DNA of 64,000 nucleotides from Ampullaceana balthica (GCA_944989445.1 CALYLW010000137.1:750134-814133); one strand, 5' to 3'. Positions 1 to 13,857 are shown, numbered from the stretch's first letter. Numbers and translations: made by a program. The notes: generated by a model not told the origin, from the letters alone.

Positions 1-519
1 CAGTGTTTTCTTTTGACAGCTGAACACTCCAGCCGGGGGGTCCACAAACACCGATAATTGCCGGAGAACATTAATGCATCTCTACCACTCTCGTCCTCAC
101 CCCCCCCCCTTTTTTTTTACATCCCCTCGTCTCGTGAACATCCCCCCCCCATCTCCCTTGATTTCCTTTCATTCCTCCCCTCGTCAATCAATGAAGACGC
201 ACTTGCCATCGGGGCCAAAAGACGGGAACCGAATGTCTTCCGCCTGTCCCGAGGACTTCACCTCTAACACGGGCTTTGTTGGGGGAGATTTAGCTGTGAC
301 ATCGCTCCTCAGAGAGAGAGAGAGAGAGATGCCTGGAGGGTTTGAGTGGAGTGGGTGGGGGGGGGGTACCAGAACTGTTGGATTTAAAGCTGATGTCAGA
401 GGCGGAGGTTTCGAGTGGGTGGGGAACAAGTTATGCTTTTTAATTTACAGATGGAATCGGGAACTCGTTACTCTTTCTCAGCCTCCTTCACATTCTCTTT
501 ATTTGTACGCACACACGCC
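1..519. other. Non-genic stretch, nothing recognised
   Basis: No gene or known element is visible. The stretch holds homopolymer C and T runs near 100-150, a short AG run near 310-330 and a G run near 358-366. Open frames here are short, with low-complexity proline/serine/leucine content produced by these runs. Confidence 0.6.
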
Positions 520-536
520 ATCTCTCTCTCTCTCTC

Positions 537-589
<53 letters not shown>
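520..589. repeat. (TC)n microsatellite
   Basis: About 70 bases of almost pure TC dinucleotide with one or two CC interruptions. It produces a poly-Ser/Leu frame that should not be read as protein. Confidence 0.95.
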
Positions 590-594
<5 letters not shown>

Positions 595-3500
595 GCCATC
601 TCTCTCTCATGCTTTAATATCTCCACTTTCATCTTCCCCTTTTAAAAAAAGAGAGGGGGAGGGCATTGTTAATCAAACAGAAAATATTGCAGTTGTCGGG
701 GGGAAAAAAACACCACCAAAATGTCACTAGAAAAATACTGTCTGTAGGAGGGGGGGTGTTAAGAGTGGGGCTGGATGGGTGGGGTGGGGGTGGTGTGATC
801 TCCTCAAACCACTTGTCCGCATTGTTTTGCCTCCCCTTGAAATAACATGGAAAAGTTGTGTATCAAGCCGCTCAACAACCGGCTGGCAGCCAAGAGAAAC
901 GAGTGATACTAAGGGGACAAACGAGGGCAACTTTACTTCTGCCACGTGTAGACACGAATCAATCCAGACAGTTGGATGGAAACTTTTGTGTCCACTTTGG
1001 TGTCCACTTTGGTGTCCACTAGTGTCATGATGAGAGTAGACGGTATCACCCTCATTATTTACCGTCACCTTAGCCAGGGGTATGGGCCGCCAGTAACTCA
1101 TCTCCAATCTTATAAATAACTGCAGTCTTCAATTTCTGATTCAATTTTTTTTCTTTGTACCTCGGCTGAGGACGATCAAAGATTTTTAGTGATCTGTTGA
1201 TATGTTTGATTGTTTGTGTAAGTGTGGCAGGATTTGTGAATTTCAAAGTAACAAACAAATGACCTCAATACCCAGCACACACACGAAGACACACACGGAG
1301 ACACACACACGCATGCACGCACGCACACACGCGGACACACAAAAAAAGAAGCAAAATACGCAATGACATTTTGTTCGTTAATAAAATGAGACCAAAGCAG
1401 GTGCGATAAATGACGCCATCAGTTTGGCCGCCTAATGTGTTTCACAGCAGATGTCTTTCAATCGCAGAAGTTATCCAAACAATCCGGAGTATCAACATTG
1501 ATTGAAAATATGTCGACCAATGTTTATCTCATTACCTGACTAGAGCAAACAGTTCAAAGGTTTTGTCTGTTATCACACAACCACCAGAAGTGCGACGGAA
1601 AGAAAGGTAAGTTTTAGAACCTCTGAAAATATGTATTCAATAACCTGTGATTGGTAAATAATTGATTAATCCAAAAGTTTATAATCCGCTTAAATATATT
1701 ATTAACAACTAATGTTAAATACATTTTTTAAAGCTGTTCCTACGTAGTCATTGCATAAGTATAATACGGCCACTTAGAGTTAATCATGAGACATGGACTA
1801 AACTAATACTTCAAATAAGATTAACGAAATCCGACCCCAGACCCCCCATCATTAGCCATTTTACACATTCGTGCGTCAACCATCTGGTGGCCACCGCAAG
1901 CACGAGCACACGCCGAGAAGCCCTCGACGATCAGCTCAAAAGTGGAGAATGTTCCCCCTTCCGAAATCCCACGAGCCGCGGCCGGGATTGAAGTGAAGGC
2001 TCATCGATCGAACCTTTCAGTGGCAGTACCAGCCGACTCGTGAAGGATGTTCGCTTTGTCCGAGACATGTTCGAGGGAGAACGTGTGTCACCACGACGTC
2101 GTTTGCTGGTGACGGGCCCCCATGCTCTTCCGATTGTCCGGAAACCAAAGGGGGAGAGGATGTCCGAATGTCGTCTTCAGCTGAACGCCCGTTGTTCACC
2201 CCTGGCGCTAATTACCCGGATAGTTCCAGGCCCAGAGATGCCCATGTTTGTACGTGGGTGGGGGTTGGGGGAGCAGTATTAGTTGAGGTCGTGTCACAGA
2301 AAGAAATGCACAGAAAAAACTTACGGTTAAGTTTTATTTCATAACATTTTATGTATGTTGAAAATCTATTTAACTACTCTGTATGTCAGTAAATGAATGG
2401 AAAATGCGGGTAACGAGATTGTGGTTCTCTTTTAGCTTGGAATTAAACATGTTATGTGTTTCAACTGTTATGTACCATGTACATATATTACAATCACGCA
2501 CTTGTTTATATGATTTAATCTCGGGAACTTTGCTCTAGGGATGATATGTGGACACATTCTACACTTTGTGATAGAAATTTTTTTTCAACCTTAAGGGGAC
2601 GAAAACCGTCTTAGTTAGTTTTTGAAGACTATCACCCAAATTAGAATGTTGTAAAAAATTCTTTTTTTTTCTTTCTTTTTTTTTCACCAAAAAAAAGATG
2701 CTACAAGTGTCCACCAGACGGCTCCTCCATCTGTCAGGAATCCAGCAATGGCTCTCGCTGAACACACCAAAAGCCTCGCACTCTCTCTCTCTCTGTCAGA
2801 TTGTTCGTATTGCATTAAATTGAAAAGATGTCCGAATCGCCTCACGCTGACTCTGCCCAAAGCCTCACCATTCGGACATGCCAAACCATGCTTCCAAATT
2901 TCAGATTTTGTTTACGACAAGCAAAGAGCTTCCCTGACCACAATATACCTGACAGTTCTTGTAATGCTTAATTAAATTACATTTCCTATATATTAGACAC
3001 ATACATGCACTTATGTTCAACTGTGGCCACTCGTGCTTCGGGTGCCAAAGGTATCACATACGTTATTGAGTCTCTCCACATCAGCATCTCGTAAACTCTC
3101 TGGATTCTTGGTGATAAGTGAAGTCGAGGATCAGGAGCCTGTAGAAGATTAAATATCCATGGGTTTAACGCAAATTTAACAAGCTTCTTGTGTTAATCTA
3201 TGTGATTTAACACTTCTGTTTGTTTGTTGTTGTTGTTTTTTTGTTTTGTTTTTTGAACGGTTGCGCATTTTTTAAACGTTGCTTTATCCGATTTGCTATA
3301 CACTCGACTCCACCGTAACAAGTCCCTCCCAATTCGCAGCGCACCCGGGCCTCGACTTAAGCAGGTCAGATCATAGAATAAGAATTCAATATGTTAAGTG
3401 CCGTTTACCTCCGGGGTATCAGGCATGGGGATCTTGTGTACCTTAATCTTCTGGGTGCAACGGAACCTGTCGTAATCCCTCTTACAACCTCCAAATCCTC

Positions 3501-3907
3501 GCTTCTGCAATCAGCTCTCTTAATATCTTCAGAGGCCTGGGTGGAAATTAATGGAGCGGGTTGGGATGTGGGAATGATGGCCGGGGGGAGGGGGGCGTCA
3601 GCAAGCCGTTGGAAAACTCGGAGATCATAAAATTCGCTACGTTAGGCAGCGTAGAGGCGAGCGGCTTTGATCTCTTCGGATAAGGTAGCCCGCTTGAACC
3701 GAGGTCTTTCATCTCGCAAACATGATTTTGAATATGGATTGACGGAATGATGCGATCAACACTTACAGAGCCATTATAACGAAGAAAATAAGAATAAATT
3801 ACCTTCTTTTTTATGTTTTTTAAACGGAGCATTTAAAAAAAAACGCGCCTATGAAAGTTTTCAATAACTGGGTGTGTGGGTAATCTACCGAAATATTGGA
3901 AATACTA

Positions 3908-3911
<4 letters not shown>
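590..3911. other. Long non-genic stretch with short simple repeats
   Basis: I see no exon, RNA gene or bounded element. It contains an imperfect CA-rich run at about 1277-1345, T- and A-rich tracts at 2640-2695 and a short TC run near 2780. The part from about 1880 to 2280 is richer in GC and CpG than its surroundings, but its open frames (60-80 codons) resemble nothing I know. Confidence 0.5.

Positions 3912-3969
<58 letters not shown>
3912..3969. repeat. (GA)n microsatellite
   Basis: Uninterrupted GA dinucleotide run of about 29 units. Confidence 0.97.
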
Positions 3970-3972
<3 letters not shown>

Positions 3973-4477
3973 ATGGCGAGGGAGAGGGGTGGCTCCGGTG
4001 ATAGAGGATTTAAAATGACGTAAGGGGTGACGTTTAACGGCTGAAATAAATCATTAGAGTGTAGAAGTAATGGCGGTCATATATTTAGGGGTCCATAACA
4101 AAACTGAAGCCAGGAATGTGGCAGATGGGTGAGGGGAAGATGAGGGGGAGGGGGTAGTGCTTGAAGAGAGTAGCGAGGGTTGTGAGCAGAGCTGAGGCCT
4201 TTTGAGTGAAACAGAATCTTGAGCTCGACACGAGGGTTAAACGTTGCAATGACGTCCGGGCTTACGTGTAATGAGGAGGTGTTGGTGAGCGTTGAAACAA
4301 ACGGTTTTTCTTCTGAGCTGAGCTGGCTGTAACACGAGACGGTTTTAACGAGGGCGAGGGCTCTACGAAATGCTTCCGGGAGGGGATGAGGATTAGTGTT
4401 TAGAGGTGTAAGGATTAAAGCTAAAGGCGTGAAAATAAGATAAGGTCGGAGGAAGGGGAAAGGGGGGGGGAAGAAAC

Positions 4478-5070
4478 TACCGTATATACTAGTTCTATAG
4501 CCCGGTAGGTCATAAGCCGACCCCCACACACACTTTTGGAAGGGAAAAGTATTAAAAGTGTATAACCCGATCGCAAGCCGACCCCCAAAATAATAGGACA
4601 GCTTTAAAAAAAATGGTATATATTTTTTTAAAACTACAAGCTAAATCGGTCATTATGATTGTTTACTTTGTACTGCCTATCTTTGTCTTTCTTCTCTTTG
4701 TTAAGCAAGAGTTACCGGTATTTAAAAACAAAAACTATTTGGTTAACCGTGACGAAAGCGCGTACATTAAAATCCGTGGTTGAAAACAAAATTTGTAAAA
4801 CAATTTATTAAAACGTTCACAAAAATAAATAAAATGATTTAATAAGGTAAGTGCTGAATGATACTCTACGTATTATAGATCCTGATAGAGCAGTCGAATC
4901 TTGTAGAATGTTTAAAAGCACATTGATAATCTACAATAACAACACCGATATTCAATATCCATGCAGAAATCACCTATGACCCGCTCAAAAGCCGACCCCC
5001 CCCCACACACACACTTTTCCCCCTAGATTTTGTCCAAAAAAGGTCGGCTTGCGAACGAGTATATACGGTA
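4478..5070. mobile_element. TA-flanked DNA transposon, non-autonomous (Tc1/mariner/pogo-like)
   Basis: The left end reads TACCGTATATACT and the right end AGTATATACGGTA, a clear terminal inverted repeat flanked by TA, the target duplication of the Tc1/mariner/pogo superfamily. Just inside each end is a related block: AAGCCGACCCCC near 4515 and 4575 on the left and again near 4992, and AGGTCGGCTTGCGAACGAG at 5041-5059 on the right. The element is 593 bases long and I find no transposase frame, so it is a MITE-like derivative. The superfamily call rests on the TA duplication and general end style; the exact family is unknown. Confidence 0.75.
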
Positions 5071-5487
5071 ATTAGAAAATATACTTTTCAAGGAAAGACT
5101 ACTCTTCGATGTCTTAATTAGTCCTTCGGTATTAATACTATTAGAAGATTAATTTAATCTTATCTTAATCTATCTGAAACCTTTCCATCATGTGATGTGT
5201 GCAGACTGCACTAAACAAAATGGACATTTGTTTCACAAAGCAGGAGGAATTCCGACAAAGAGAAGAAACAAGGAACTTGTAGGCAGGAAGCCTTCTTACG
5301 CGAACAAACAGTAAAATCAACGTTAAACGTGAAATGCACAAACTTAGCAGGGATGTAATGGGTTTGGTTCAGTCAAAAATATAGAGGCACGCAGTTTCAC
5401 TATTGTGGATATGGTTGTTATTTGTAGTGGTGGTGCTGATTGCAGGTAGTGGAGCCCAAGGCGATCGTGTGGAGGGGGGTGGTGTGG

Positions 5488-5503
5488 TAGCAGTAGCAGC
5501 AGC

Positions 5504-5580
<77 letters not shown>

Positions 5581-5581
5581 C

Positions 5582-5669
<88 letters not shown>
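5488..5669. repeat. (AGT)n trinucleotide microsatellite
   Basis: About 60 units of AGT with a few AGC variants at the left edge and one near 5581. Being trinucleotide, it keeps frames open and gives poly-Leu, poly-Thr and poly-Val frames that are artefacts. Confidence 0.97.
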
Positions 5670-5675
5670 AACAAA

Positions 5676-6056
5676 TTATAGTTGTGTCGTAAAACATGTT
5701 TAATATAATGCGCACCGATCAGGAATATGTTTATAAAAAGTGTTGTCAATAAAATACGCACCTTATTGCGCGACAGAAATTTTGTTCAATATAATACGCA
5801 CCGCGACACTCTATCTCAAAAAATAACATGATACATGGAGATAAATAAAATACACTAACAATTCAATAATTTAATTACAGTACATGCGATCGATCTGAAA
5901 TTTTGATTCATCGTTTTTATCATCGGCACGAGTCTGCCTGCAAAATTTCAGCTAACTAGCTTACGAGAAAGTGGGTTAAAAATCGATCCAAAGTTTTTTC
6001 GACAAGCAAGCAAACAATCAACCAGACACCACGAGTTAATATAAAGGATTTAAAAA
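5676..6056 (+). mobile_element. Dispersed family R, copy a (left-truncated)
   Basis: Closely matches 35940-36325 along its whole length. Shared landmarks are TTGTGTCGTAAAACATGTTT, AATAAAATACGCACC, the core GATCGATCTGAAATTTTGAT, GCTTACGAG followed by AGTGGGTTAAA, ATCGATCCAAAGTTTT and the right end GAGTTAATATAAAGGATTT. No coding frame is kept. The left part found in the 35866 copy (starting GACTATAAATCC) is missing; the AGT microsatellite sits there instead. Class unknown: either a SINE-like or a non-autonomous DNA family. Confidence 0.65.
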
Positions 6057-6510
6057 TACAAAGAAAACGCGTTCATCAACAACTTATTTTTTTTCAAAAA
6101 CAAAAACGAAATTTGCCGATCAAGAAATTCTCAAGATGGATGGTCAAGTTAAACTTCAGGGAAGAGCCGATCGGTCAGCTGTGATCAGACAGGAAGGACA
6201 GGGTCGGTTCGATCAATAAAGGATTGACAGGTACGCACAGAGGTCACGTCCATCAAAGCTCGCACACGGTGGTAGTTTGGAGTGACAAACTGTCTCTTCA
6301 ACTCTCCACTAAATGGATGATGAGCCGGTTAAAAGTCATGTGACGTCAACAAAGATTTGATGCAGGCCATCCAGACACCCAAGTACGTTGTGTAACTTGA
6401 ATGATTGGTCTTATATAATATACGAAGTTCTATTTATCCGCCTGTTTTCTCAATGAATGAGCGCATTGTATGGTGTGCTTGTGAAGAAAACAATCTATAA
6501 TGAACACGAA
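6057..6510. other. Non-genic stretch
   Basis: No recognised feature between family R and the 24-base minisatellite. Confidence 0.5.
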
Positions 6511-7033
6511 GACGCGATCTTTTCCTATATATAGACACGATCTTCTCCTTTATATAGACTTGATCTTCTCCTTTATATAGACTTGATCTTCTCCTTTATA
6601 TAGACACGATCTTCTCCTTTATATAGACTTGATCTTCTCCTTTATATAGACTTGATCTTCTCCTTTATATAGACACGATCTTCTCCTTTATATAGACTTG
6701 ATCTTCTCCTTTATATAGACACGATCTTCTCCTTTATATAGACTTGATCTTCTCCTTTATATAGACTTGATCTTCTCCTTTATATTGACACGATCATTTC
6801 CTTTATAAAGACAACATCTTTTCCTTTATATAGACACGATCTTCTCCATTATATAGACTTTATCTTCTCCTTTATATAGACTTGATCTTCTCCTTTATAT
6901 AGACTTGATCTTCTCCTTTATATTGACACGATCATCTCCTTTATATAGACACCATCTTTTCCTTTATATAGACACGATCTTCTCCTTTATATAGACATGA
7001 TCTTCTCCTTTATTTAGACATGATCTTCTCCTT
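6511..7033. repeat. 24-base minisatellite
   Basis: About 21 tandem units containing GATCTTCTCCTTTATATAGA followed by CACG, CTTG or similar, a 24-base period. The CAC/CTT variants alternate irregularly, and units degenerate between 6780 and 6960 (TATTGACAC, TTTCC variants). Confidence 0.95.
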
Positions 7034-7034
7034 C

Positions 7035-7108
7035 TGCGCGGTGATTCTAAACTGCTGCGTGGCGTCGGTAAAATATCTGCACAGCGGCGCTGCTTAAAAG
7101 GAACATTG
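7035..7108. mobile_element. Terminal fragment of the CAATGTTCC-type MITE
   Basis: The stretch from GCGCGGTGATT to AAGGAACATTG shares the words GCGCGGT, CTGCTGCGTGGCG and AAAAGG with 52145-52205, and ends in the complement of the CAATGTTCC end seen at 24528. Only one end is present, so this is a relic. Confidence 0.4.
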
Positions 7109-7377
7109 CTACCAATGTTCTAACTCTTCGGTTACATATCACCTGCAAACCAAACATCCACTACAGTATTATAAACTTCAGTTGAGACAATCTAAAGCTA
7201 TGTAAACGAATTTTCAGCTCGGCTGGTTATATTGTCAATAAGACCCGCTCATGACTTGAACCAAATAATGTCAATACACTTGTCTGTTTGCGTTGTTGGT
7301 CAAAAGATGCCATATAAAGAAGACATTCCAGTGTTATTTCGATTTTCGACAAGTATTTTAATAAATGTTACTTATGA

Positions 7378-7482
7378 CACCATACATTTCAATTTTTGGC
7401 TTTAATCGAAATTAACGATTAATTAATCGTTAATTTTTCAAAAGTTAACGCTTAATTTTAAATTAATCGATAACAACCCTAA
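7378..7482. mobile_element. Solo right end of the BED-hAT element family
   Basis: Reads ATTTCAATTTTTGGCTTTAA through AATTAATCGATAACAACCCTA. It is near-identical to the right ends at 8055-8160 and 32600-32700. It lies 16 bases left of a fuller copy and in the same orientation, so the locus holds either two insertions or a partial tandem duplication. Confidence 0.7.
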
Positions 7483-7497
7483 TATATATATATATAT

Positions 7498-9045
<1,548 letters not shown>

Positions 9046-9885
9046 TAGCCACTGCCATCATTGTAGAAATCTAGCTAAGGCTTACAAGTTGCCCCTGTTC
9101 ATCGTTCAAGAAATTTTGCTAGGCATAGAGTTGCCACTGCCAGCATTGTAGAAATATAGCTAAGGCTTACAAGTTGCCCCTGTTCATCGTTCAAGAAATT
9201 TTGCTAGGCATAGAGTTGCCACTGCAATCATTGTAGAAATCTAGCTAAGGCTTACAAGTTGCCCCTGTTCATCGTTCAAGAAATTTTGCTAGGCATAGAG
9301 TTGCCACTGCAATCATTGTAGAAATCTAGCTAAGGCTTACAAGTTGCCCCTGTTCATCGTTCAAGAAATTTTGCTAGGCATAGAGTTGCCACTGCAATCA
9401 TTGTAGAAATCTAGCCAAGGCTTACAAGTTGCCCCTGTTCATCGTTCAAGAAATTTTGCTAGGCATAGAGTTGCCACTGCAATCATTGTAGAAATCTAGC
9501 TAAGGCTTACAAGTTGCCCCTGTTCATCGTTCAAGAAATTTTGCTAGGCATAGAGTTGCCACTGCAATCATTGTAGAAATCTAGCTAAGGCTTACAAGTT
9601 GCCCCTGTTCATCGTTCAAGAAATTTTGCTAGGCATAGAGTTGCCACTGCAATCATTGTAGAAATCTAGCTAAGGCTTACAAGTTGCCCCTGTTCATCGT
9701 TCAAGAAATTTTGCTAGGCATAGAGTTGCCACTGCAATCATTGTAGAAATCTAGCTAAGGCTTACAAGTTGCCCCTGTTCATCGTTCAAGAAATTTTGCT
9801 AGGCATAGAGTTGCCACTGCAATCATTGTAGAAATATAGCTAAGGCTTCACAGTTGCAACTGTCCAGCGTTCTAGAAATATCTTT
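9046..9885. repeat. 85-base minisatellite
   Basis: Ten units starting at 9046 and every 85 bases to 9811. Each begins TTGCCACTGCAATCATTGTA (first unit slightly different), passes through AAGTTGCCCCTGTTCATCG and ends GCTAGGCATAGAG. The inner units differ at only a few positions, so the array was homogenised recently. The last unit decays after about 35 bases. Confidence 0.97.
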
Positions 9886-10254
9886 TCAACTGGACATTGC
9901 GCTCGTCCAATACGATTGGGTAATGGGTTCGTATATCGCTAACTCCCTCAGCCTGATTTTTTTCCATAAAATATATATTCATACATTTATATACAATATA
10001 AAAAATTGCAAACTTTGCACAAATTTTCCTCTCCCTGCCTTTGTTGTGTCTAAATTCGTATGTGGTTTTCGATTTAAATATTACATTAACTTTGAACTCA
10101 ATATGACGGCTGGGTGCAGACGCATGTCATTTCAGTCGATTACTAACTATATGGGAACGTTCAAACCTTCAGAGAATCTTAGTCCCATGGCATGGTAAGC
10201 AATCCTTAGCCAGGGTTTATAACCGAACAACACTTATATGTTTTAACTAAACAC
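9886..10254. other. Non-genic stretch
   Basis: Holds part of a 114-codon open frame (9854-10198) that starts inside the last minisatellite unit and has no recognisable domain. Treated as chance. Confidence 0.4.
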
Positions 10255-10262
10255 GAGTTGAG

Positions 10263-10438
10263 CAGGGCCGGCCTAAGGGAATTTGAGGCCCCATGCGAAG
10301 TGAATTTGGCGGTCCCAAATGTAATAGAAAAATAAAAAATAAATATGGAAAGATTCTTGTGTGAGGCCCCCACTAGTGATGATACTAATCGGAGGCCCTA
10401 GGCGGCTGCATAGTTTGCCTATGCCTAAAGCCGGCCCT
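10263..10438. mobile_element. hAT MITE, CAGGGCCGGC family
   Basis: Terminal inverted repeats are CAGGGCCGGCCTAAGG on the left and CCTAAAGCCGGCCCT on the right. A perfect 8-base target duplication, GAGTTGAG, sits at 10255-10262 and 10439-10446. The length is 176 bases. Internal GAGGCCCC words face each other near both ends. There is no coding capacity. The 8-base duplication supports the hAT superfamily. Confidence 0.85.
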
Positions 10439-10446
10439 GAGTTGAG

Positions 10447-12139
10447 GACCGCTGATGCTGGGTGAGCTACAGGCACTGTGACTGACACGAAACATCTTGA
10501 CTTCCCTCTGTCAGCTGACTTGACTAAGCAGCTGTCAAAATGTTATGGCTGTAAATGTAGCTCGCTAAACAGATGGGCTGCCAAAAAGGACAAGTAAGTA
10601 TTGGGGGGGGGGATAGCTGCAGGGGTGTGATAGGAGGGGTAAGGGGGAGAGGGTGCGTATGTGTGTGGGTGAGTTGGGGCAGATGTGTGTGTGTGTGGGG
10701 GGGGGGTGAAATGGGAAAACCTCGTGGCGTGTAAAATAGGTTACCAGGGTTTTAGCTGAAAGTTGTTGCGAGAATCTTTTGGATAAGGAGCAGGGAGGCG
10801 TACTGGAGTTTGTAACACTAATTCTCTCCAACAGTTTGTGTTTGTAACACTAATTCTCTCCAACAGTTTGTGTTTGGAACACGTTTGGTGAGCAGAGGAG
10901 TTCACGTGTTGCACCAACTCTTAGCATTGAAATTCAAAGTTACTCCTCATTTGTGAGTTTTGTATTGTTATCACAAAGGATTCTAAAGAGTTGTTTGAAC
11001 ATTATCGGGGGGGGGGAGGGTGGGGGAGGGGGGAGCATGAGAGGGCGTAGTTAATAGCTGGTTTTATATATAGAAATCTATGAATACTCTAACGTTGATG
11101 TGTTTGGGGTGCTTGAAAACGAGTTGGACAGGGAGTTATTATCGCATGTAGTTGTATGCTTACAGTAGATGCTGCTGGGCGTGTTTAAAGGGTCCAGAAC
11201 TAAGGAATCTCTGACAAAGTATTTTTATTCAAAGATTTATTAATTTATTTTATTTTATTATTTATTTTTTTTTCCTTTTTTGTCTTTTTCAAAAAAGACT
11301 TACTTTAGTTTAAGTATCTTGACCAAAATTTTCCAGAACTTTTAAAACAACTTTTTCTGTAAAGCTTCCTCCTCCCCCCCCCAACCTTACCGACGTAGGA
11401 TGTGGGATGTGGGGGGGGGGTTAGAGTGGTGGTCTGATCTTCGTGTAACTTTATCTATAGTAAATTTAGAGGAGACATTTTAACTGCTGAGTGGTTTTTG
11501 TTGTTGCTGTTGTTGTTGGCAGAGAGAATACAGAAGTGTTGTCCCGCCCCTGACGGCCCTACTACCAGCTACGCCGCTGTCTCCCACTGAAGTCATTAGC
11601 TGAACTCCATATTTGTTTTTTCAGCGCCGCGAGCCTGTTCCCGGGTTGCGTTATGCCAGTTTGACATCTTTCCTTTTGAAAAGCGTTCATCCGTCAGAGC
11701 CGAAATAAACTGTGGCGCCACATCTGCTGGTAGGATACAGTTGTCGAGGGCATATTTCTTTGGAATGTCTTCCTCGTGATGTTTTTGTATTTCTCTTGAA
11801 CGACCGCTGTTATTTTACCCCTTGTCAATTATCAGGTATTCAACTCTTTTTGGAGCGCGAGCGATAAGTTAAAAAAAAATAATGAAGAGGAAAAGTCTGA
11901 CATTTTTGTCAGTTAAAAAAAAAGAAGAAAATAAAAAATAAATTAAAAAATCAACTATATAGTTCAGCAACATTAAAAAAAAACAGCAAAAAAAAATAAT
12001 ATCGTTTATATTCCTTTGACGTGCGAGCCATCCAAAAAAACCATCAATACTACCTTTAAAGTTAAAGGAACTTTTGACGGGTCCAATTAATTAATATTAT
12101 TACAAACATTTTTTTTTCACAACTAAAATTTATATATGC
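10447..12139. other. Non-genic stretch with G-rich tracts
   Basis: Contains G-rich runs near 10600-10710, 11008-11040 and 11400-11420 and A/T-rich tracts near 11220-11280 and 11870-12000. A 33-base direct duplication (AACACTAATTCTCTCCAACA in both halves) lies at about 10810-10875. At about 11570 the words CAGCTACGCCGCTG resemble a lone hAT end. No gene recognised. Confidence 0.5.
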
Positions 12140-12147
12140 GATGGCAT

Positions 12148-12712
12148 CTATGGCGGATTAAGGGGGGGGGGTCTGAACGGGCCCCCAAACTTAGTATATT
12201 TTATTATAAATGTGGACAAATGTTTACATGAATCGCGGCTGCAAGTATGATAAATTAAATAAATTAATAAAATCTCATCTATTAATCTGATCTCTATTGC
12301 GACACGATAGTCTTAGTATAACGAAAAAACCTGATTTGATAGGCTCAATATCAATAAGAGAAAATATTAAAGAATATTATTTATATATTTAAAGGGGAAA
12401 TCCTCGTGGAGCTCTCGTGGTCGAATGAGAAGTATATAGGCTTGAGGTGGTACAAGGGGTGGAGGGAACGATCCCCAGGTGGGGTGTGAATTATTATTTT
12501 TTTCATTTTCTTTTACACTCAATTTTAGAATACCGGCAAACAGTTATTTCTTCGTGTTCGGTTTTTTCATAAATAATCATTTTGGCTGAATAGTTACAAG
12601 TTACAGTCTTATATTTGCTTCTAGCAATCATTTTATCTAAAGGTACGCTGGCTGGATAGGGCCACAGTTTGAATTGCAGCCAGGGGCCCCGTGCTGTCTT
12701 AATCCGCCCCTC
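12148..12712. mobile_element. hAT-type element, GCGGATTAAG family (copy 1)
   Basis: A perfect 8-base target duplication, GATGGCAT, is at 12140-12147 and 12713-12720. The ends are CTATGGCGGATTAAGGGG on the left and CTTAATCCGCCCCTC on the right, an imperfect inverted repeat. Inside the right end are GAATTGCAGCCAGGGGCCCC and, inside the left, ACGGGCCCCCAAACTTA. The element is 565 bases. A much shorter relative in opposite orientation lies at 60826-60964. I find no convincing transposase; the 86-codon minus frame at 12503-12763 crosses the element boundary. Confidence 0.85.
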
Positions 12713-12720
12713 GATGGCAT

Positions 12721-13052
12721 AACACCAGAACGAGACTCTTAAATAAAGTTTAAAAGTCATCATTTAAAATTAATCACTAAATATAAATAATAAACAATTC
12801 ATGTTATGATTCAAATTTTAAAAATTATTATTTAAAAAAAAATATAATCAATTATCTGACTTCAGTTGAATTCTTTTCGTGAATTAAATTTTTTTTTAAA
12901 AAAAGCTTAATTAATATTCTTTTGTCGCCTTTTTATCATCATCAAATGTAACATGCGCACTTCCTCTTAAAGATAGCTTGATGATTGTGGGTTTATTTTA
13001 AAACTTACAATGAAACCTACAGTAATTTCAATGGATTCGCAAAACGTACATT
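12721..13052. other. AT-rich non-genic stretch
   Basis: Nothing recognised beyond A- and T-rich tracts. Confidence 0.5.
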
Positions 13053-13060
13053 CTCTAGTG

Positions 13061-13245
13061 CAGTGCTTCTCAAAGTGGTGGTCCGCGGACCGGTGCTGGT
13101 CCGTGGGCCATCCGCTGCCGGTCCGCAGATGTTCTAAAAAAAGGACCGAAAAAATTGTCAGTGCAGGGAAAATAGTGCACCGGTCCCTGGTGCAATGGAG
13201 AAAATTCCTGCCGGTCCACCATACTAAAAAGTTTGAGAAGCACTG
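13061..13245 (+). mobile_element. hAT MITE, CAGTGCTTCTCAAAG family (copy 1)
   Basis: Ends are CAGTGCTTCTCAAAGTGG and AAGTTTGAGAAGCACTG. The flanks CTCTAGTG (13053-13060) and CTCTAGTC (13246-13253) match at 7 of 8 positions, a hAT-size duplication. It is 185 bases, with GGTCCGCGGACCGGTG just inside the left end. Copies of the same family occur at 38512 (inverted) and 51812. Confidence 0.9.
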
Positions 13246-13253
13246 CTCTAGTC

Positions 13254-13629
13254 AACGTTTCAGGTGAGAGGGAGCCAAATGGCGGTGTCCAGCTAGAGAC
13301 GTCCGACAAAGTGGGAATAAATATCCTAATATCCAGCGGTTAGGACCTCATGAGGTACAATAGATGTCCTTCCTTCAATATAAGTAGTAGACTTGTGGAA
13401 AAGAAGAGTTTTGTTTCTTGAGTTCACTGAAGTTTAAATAAGATCAATCGCACAGTAAACTATGAAGTTTCACGCCCCTGGCAACGGTTTGACAAGATGT
13501 AGCTGCAGGGGTGCCAAGAGGATAAATAAACATATTTTAGGGTTATTAAAAATATATATCACAAATTCTTTTAAAATGCAGAACTTCAACGCTAGAAAAT
13601 TTGTTGAACGCTTTTTAGTTTCACGATGT
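13254..13629. other. Non-genic stretch
   Basis: No recognised feature. Confidence 0.45.
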
Positions 13630-13857
13630 CCAGGAGTCACACGAACCAGTTCCACGAGTCACACGAATCAGTTCCACGAGTCACATGAACCAGTTCCACG
13701 AGTCACATGAACCAGTTCCACGAGTCACATGAACCAGTTCCACGAGTCACATGAACCAGTTCCACGAGTCACATGAACCAGTTCCACGAGTCACACGAAT
13801 CAGTTCCACCAATTACACGAATCAGTTCCACGAGTCACACGAACCAGTTCCACGAAC
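13630..13857. repeat. 22-base minisatellite
   Basis: About ten units with CACGAGTCACATGAACCAGT plus TC, a 22-base period. The outer units carry CACACGAATC variants and the central ones CACATGAACC, the usual pattern of central homogenisation. Confidence 0.95.

Noticed and set aside
74..730. 218-codon frame with Ser/Leu run
   Set aside because: Built around the TC microsatellite and C runs.
5344..5761. Poly-Leu, poly-Thr and poly-Val frames
   Set aside because: Produced by the AGT trinucleotide microsatellite on both strands.
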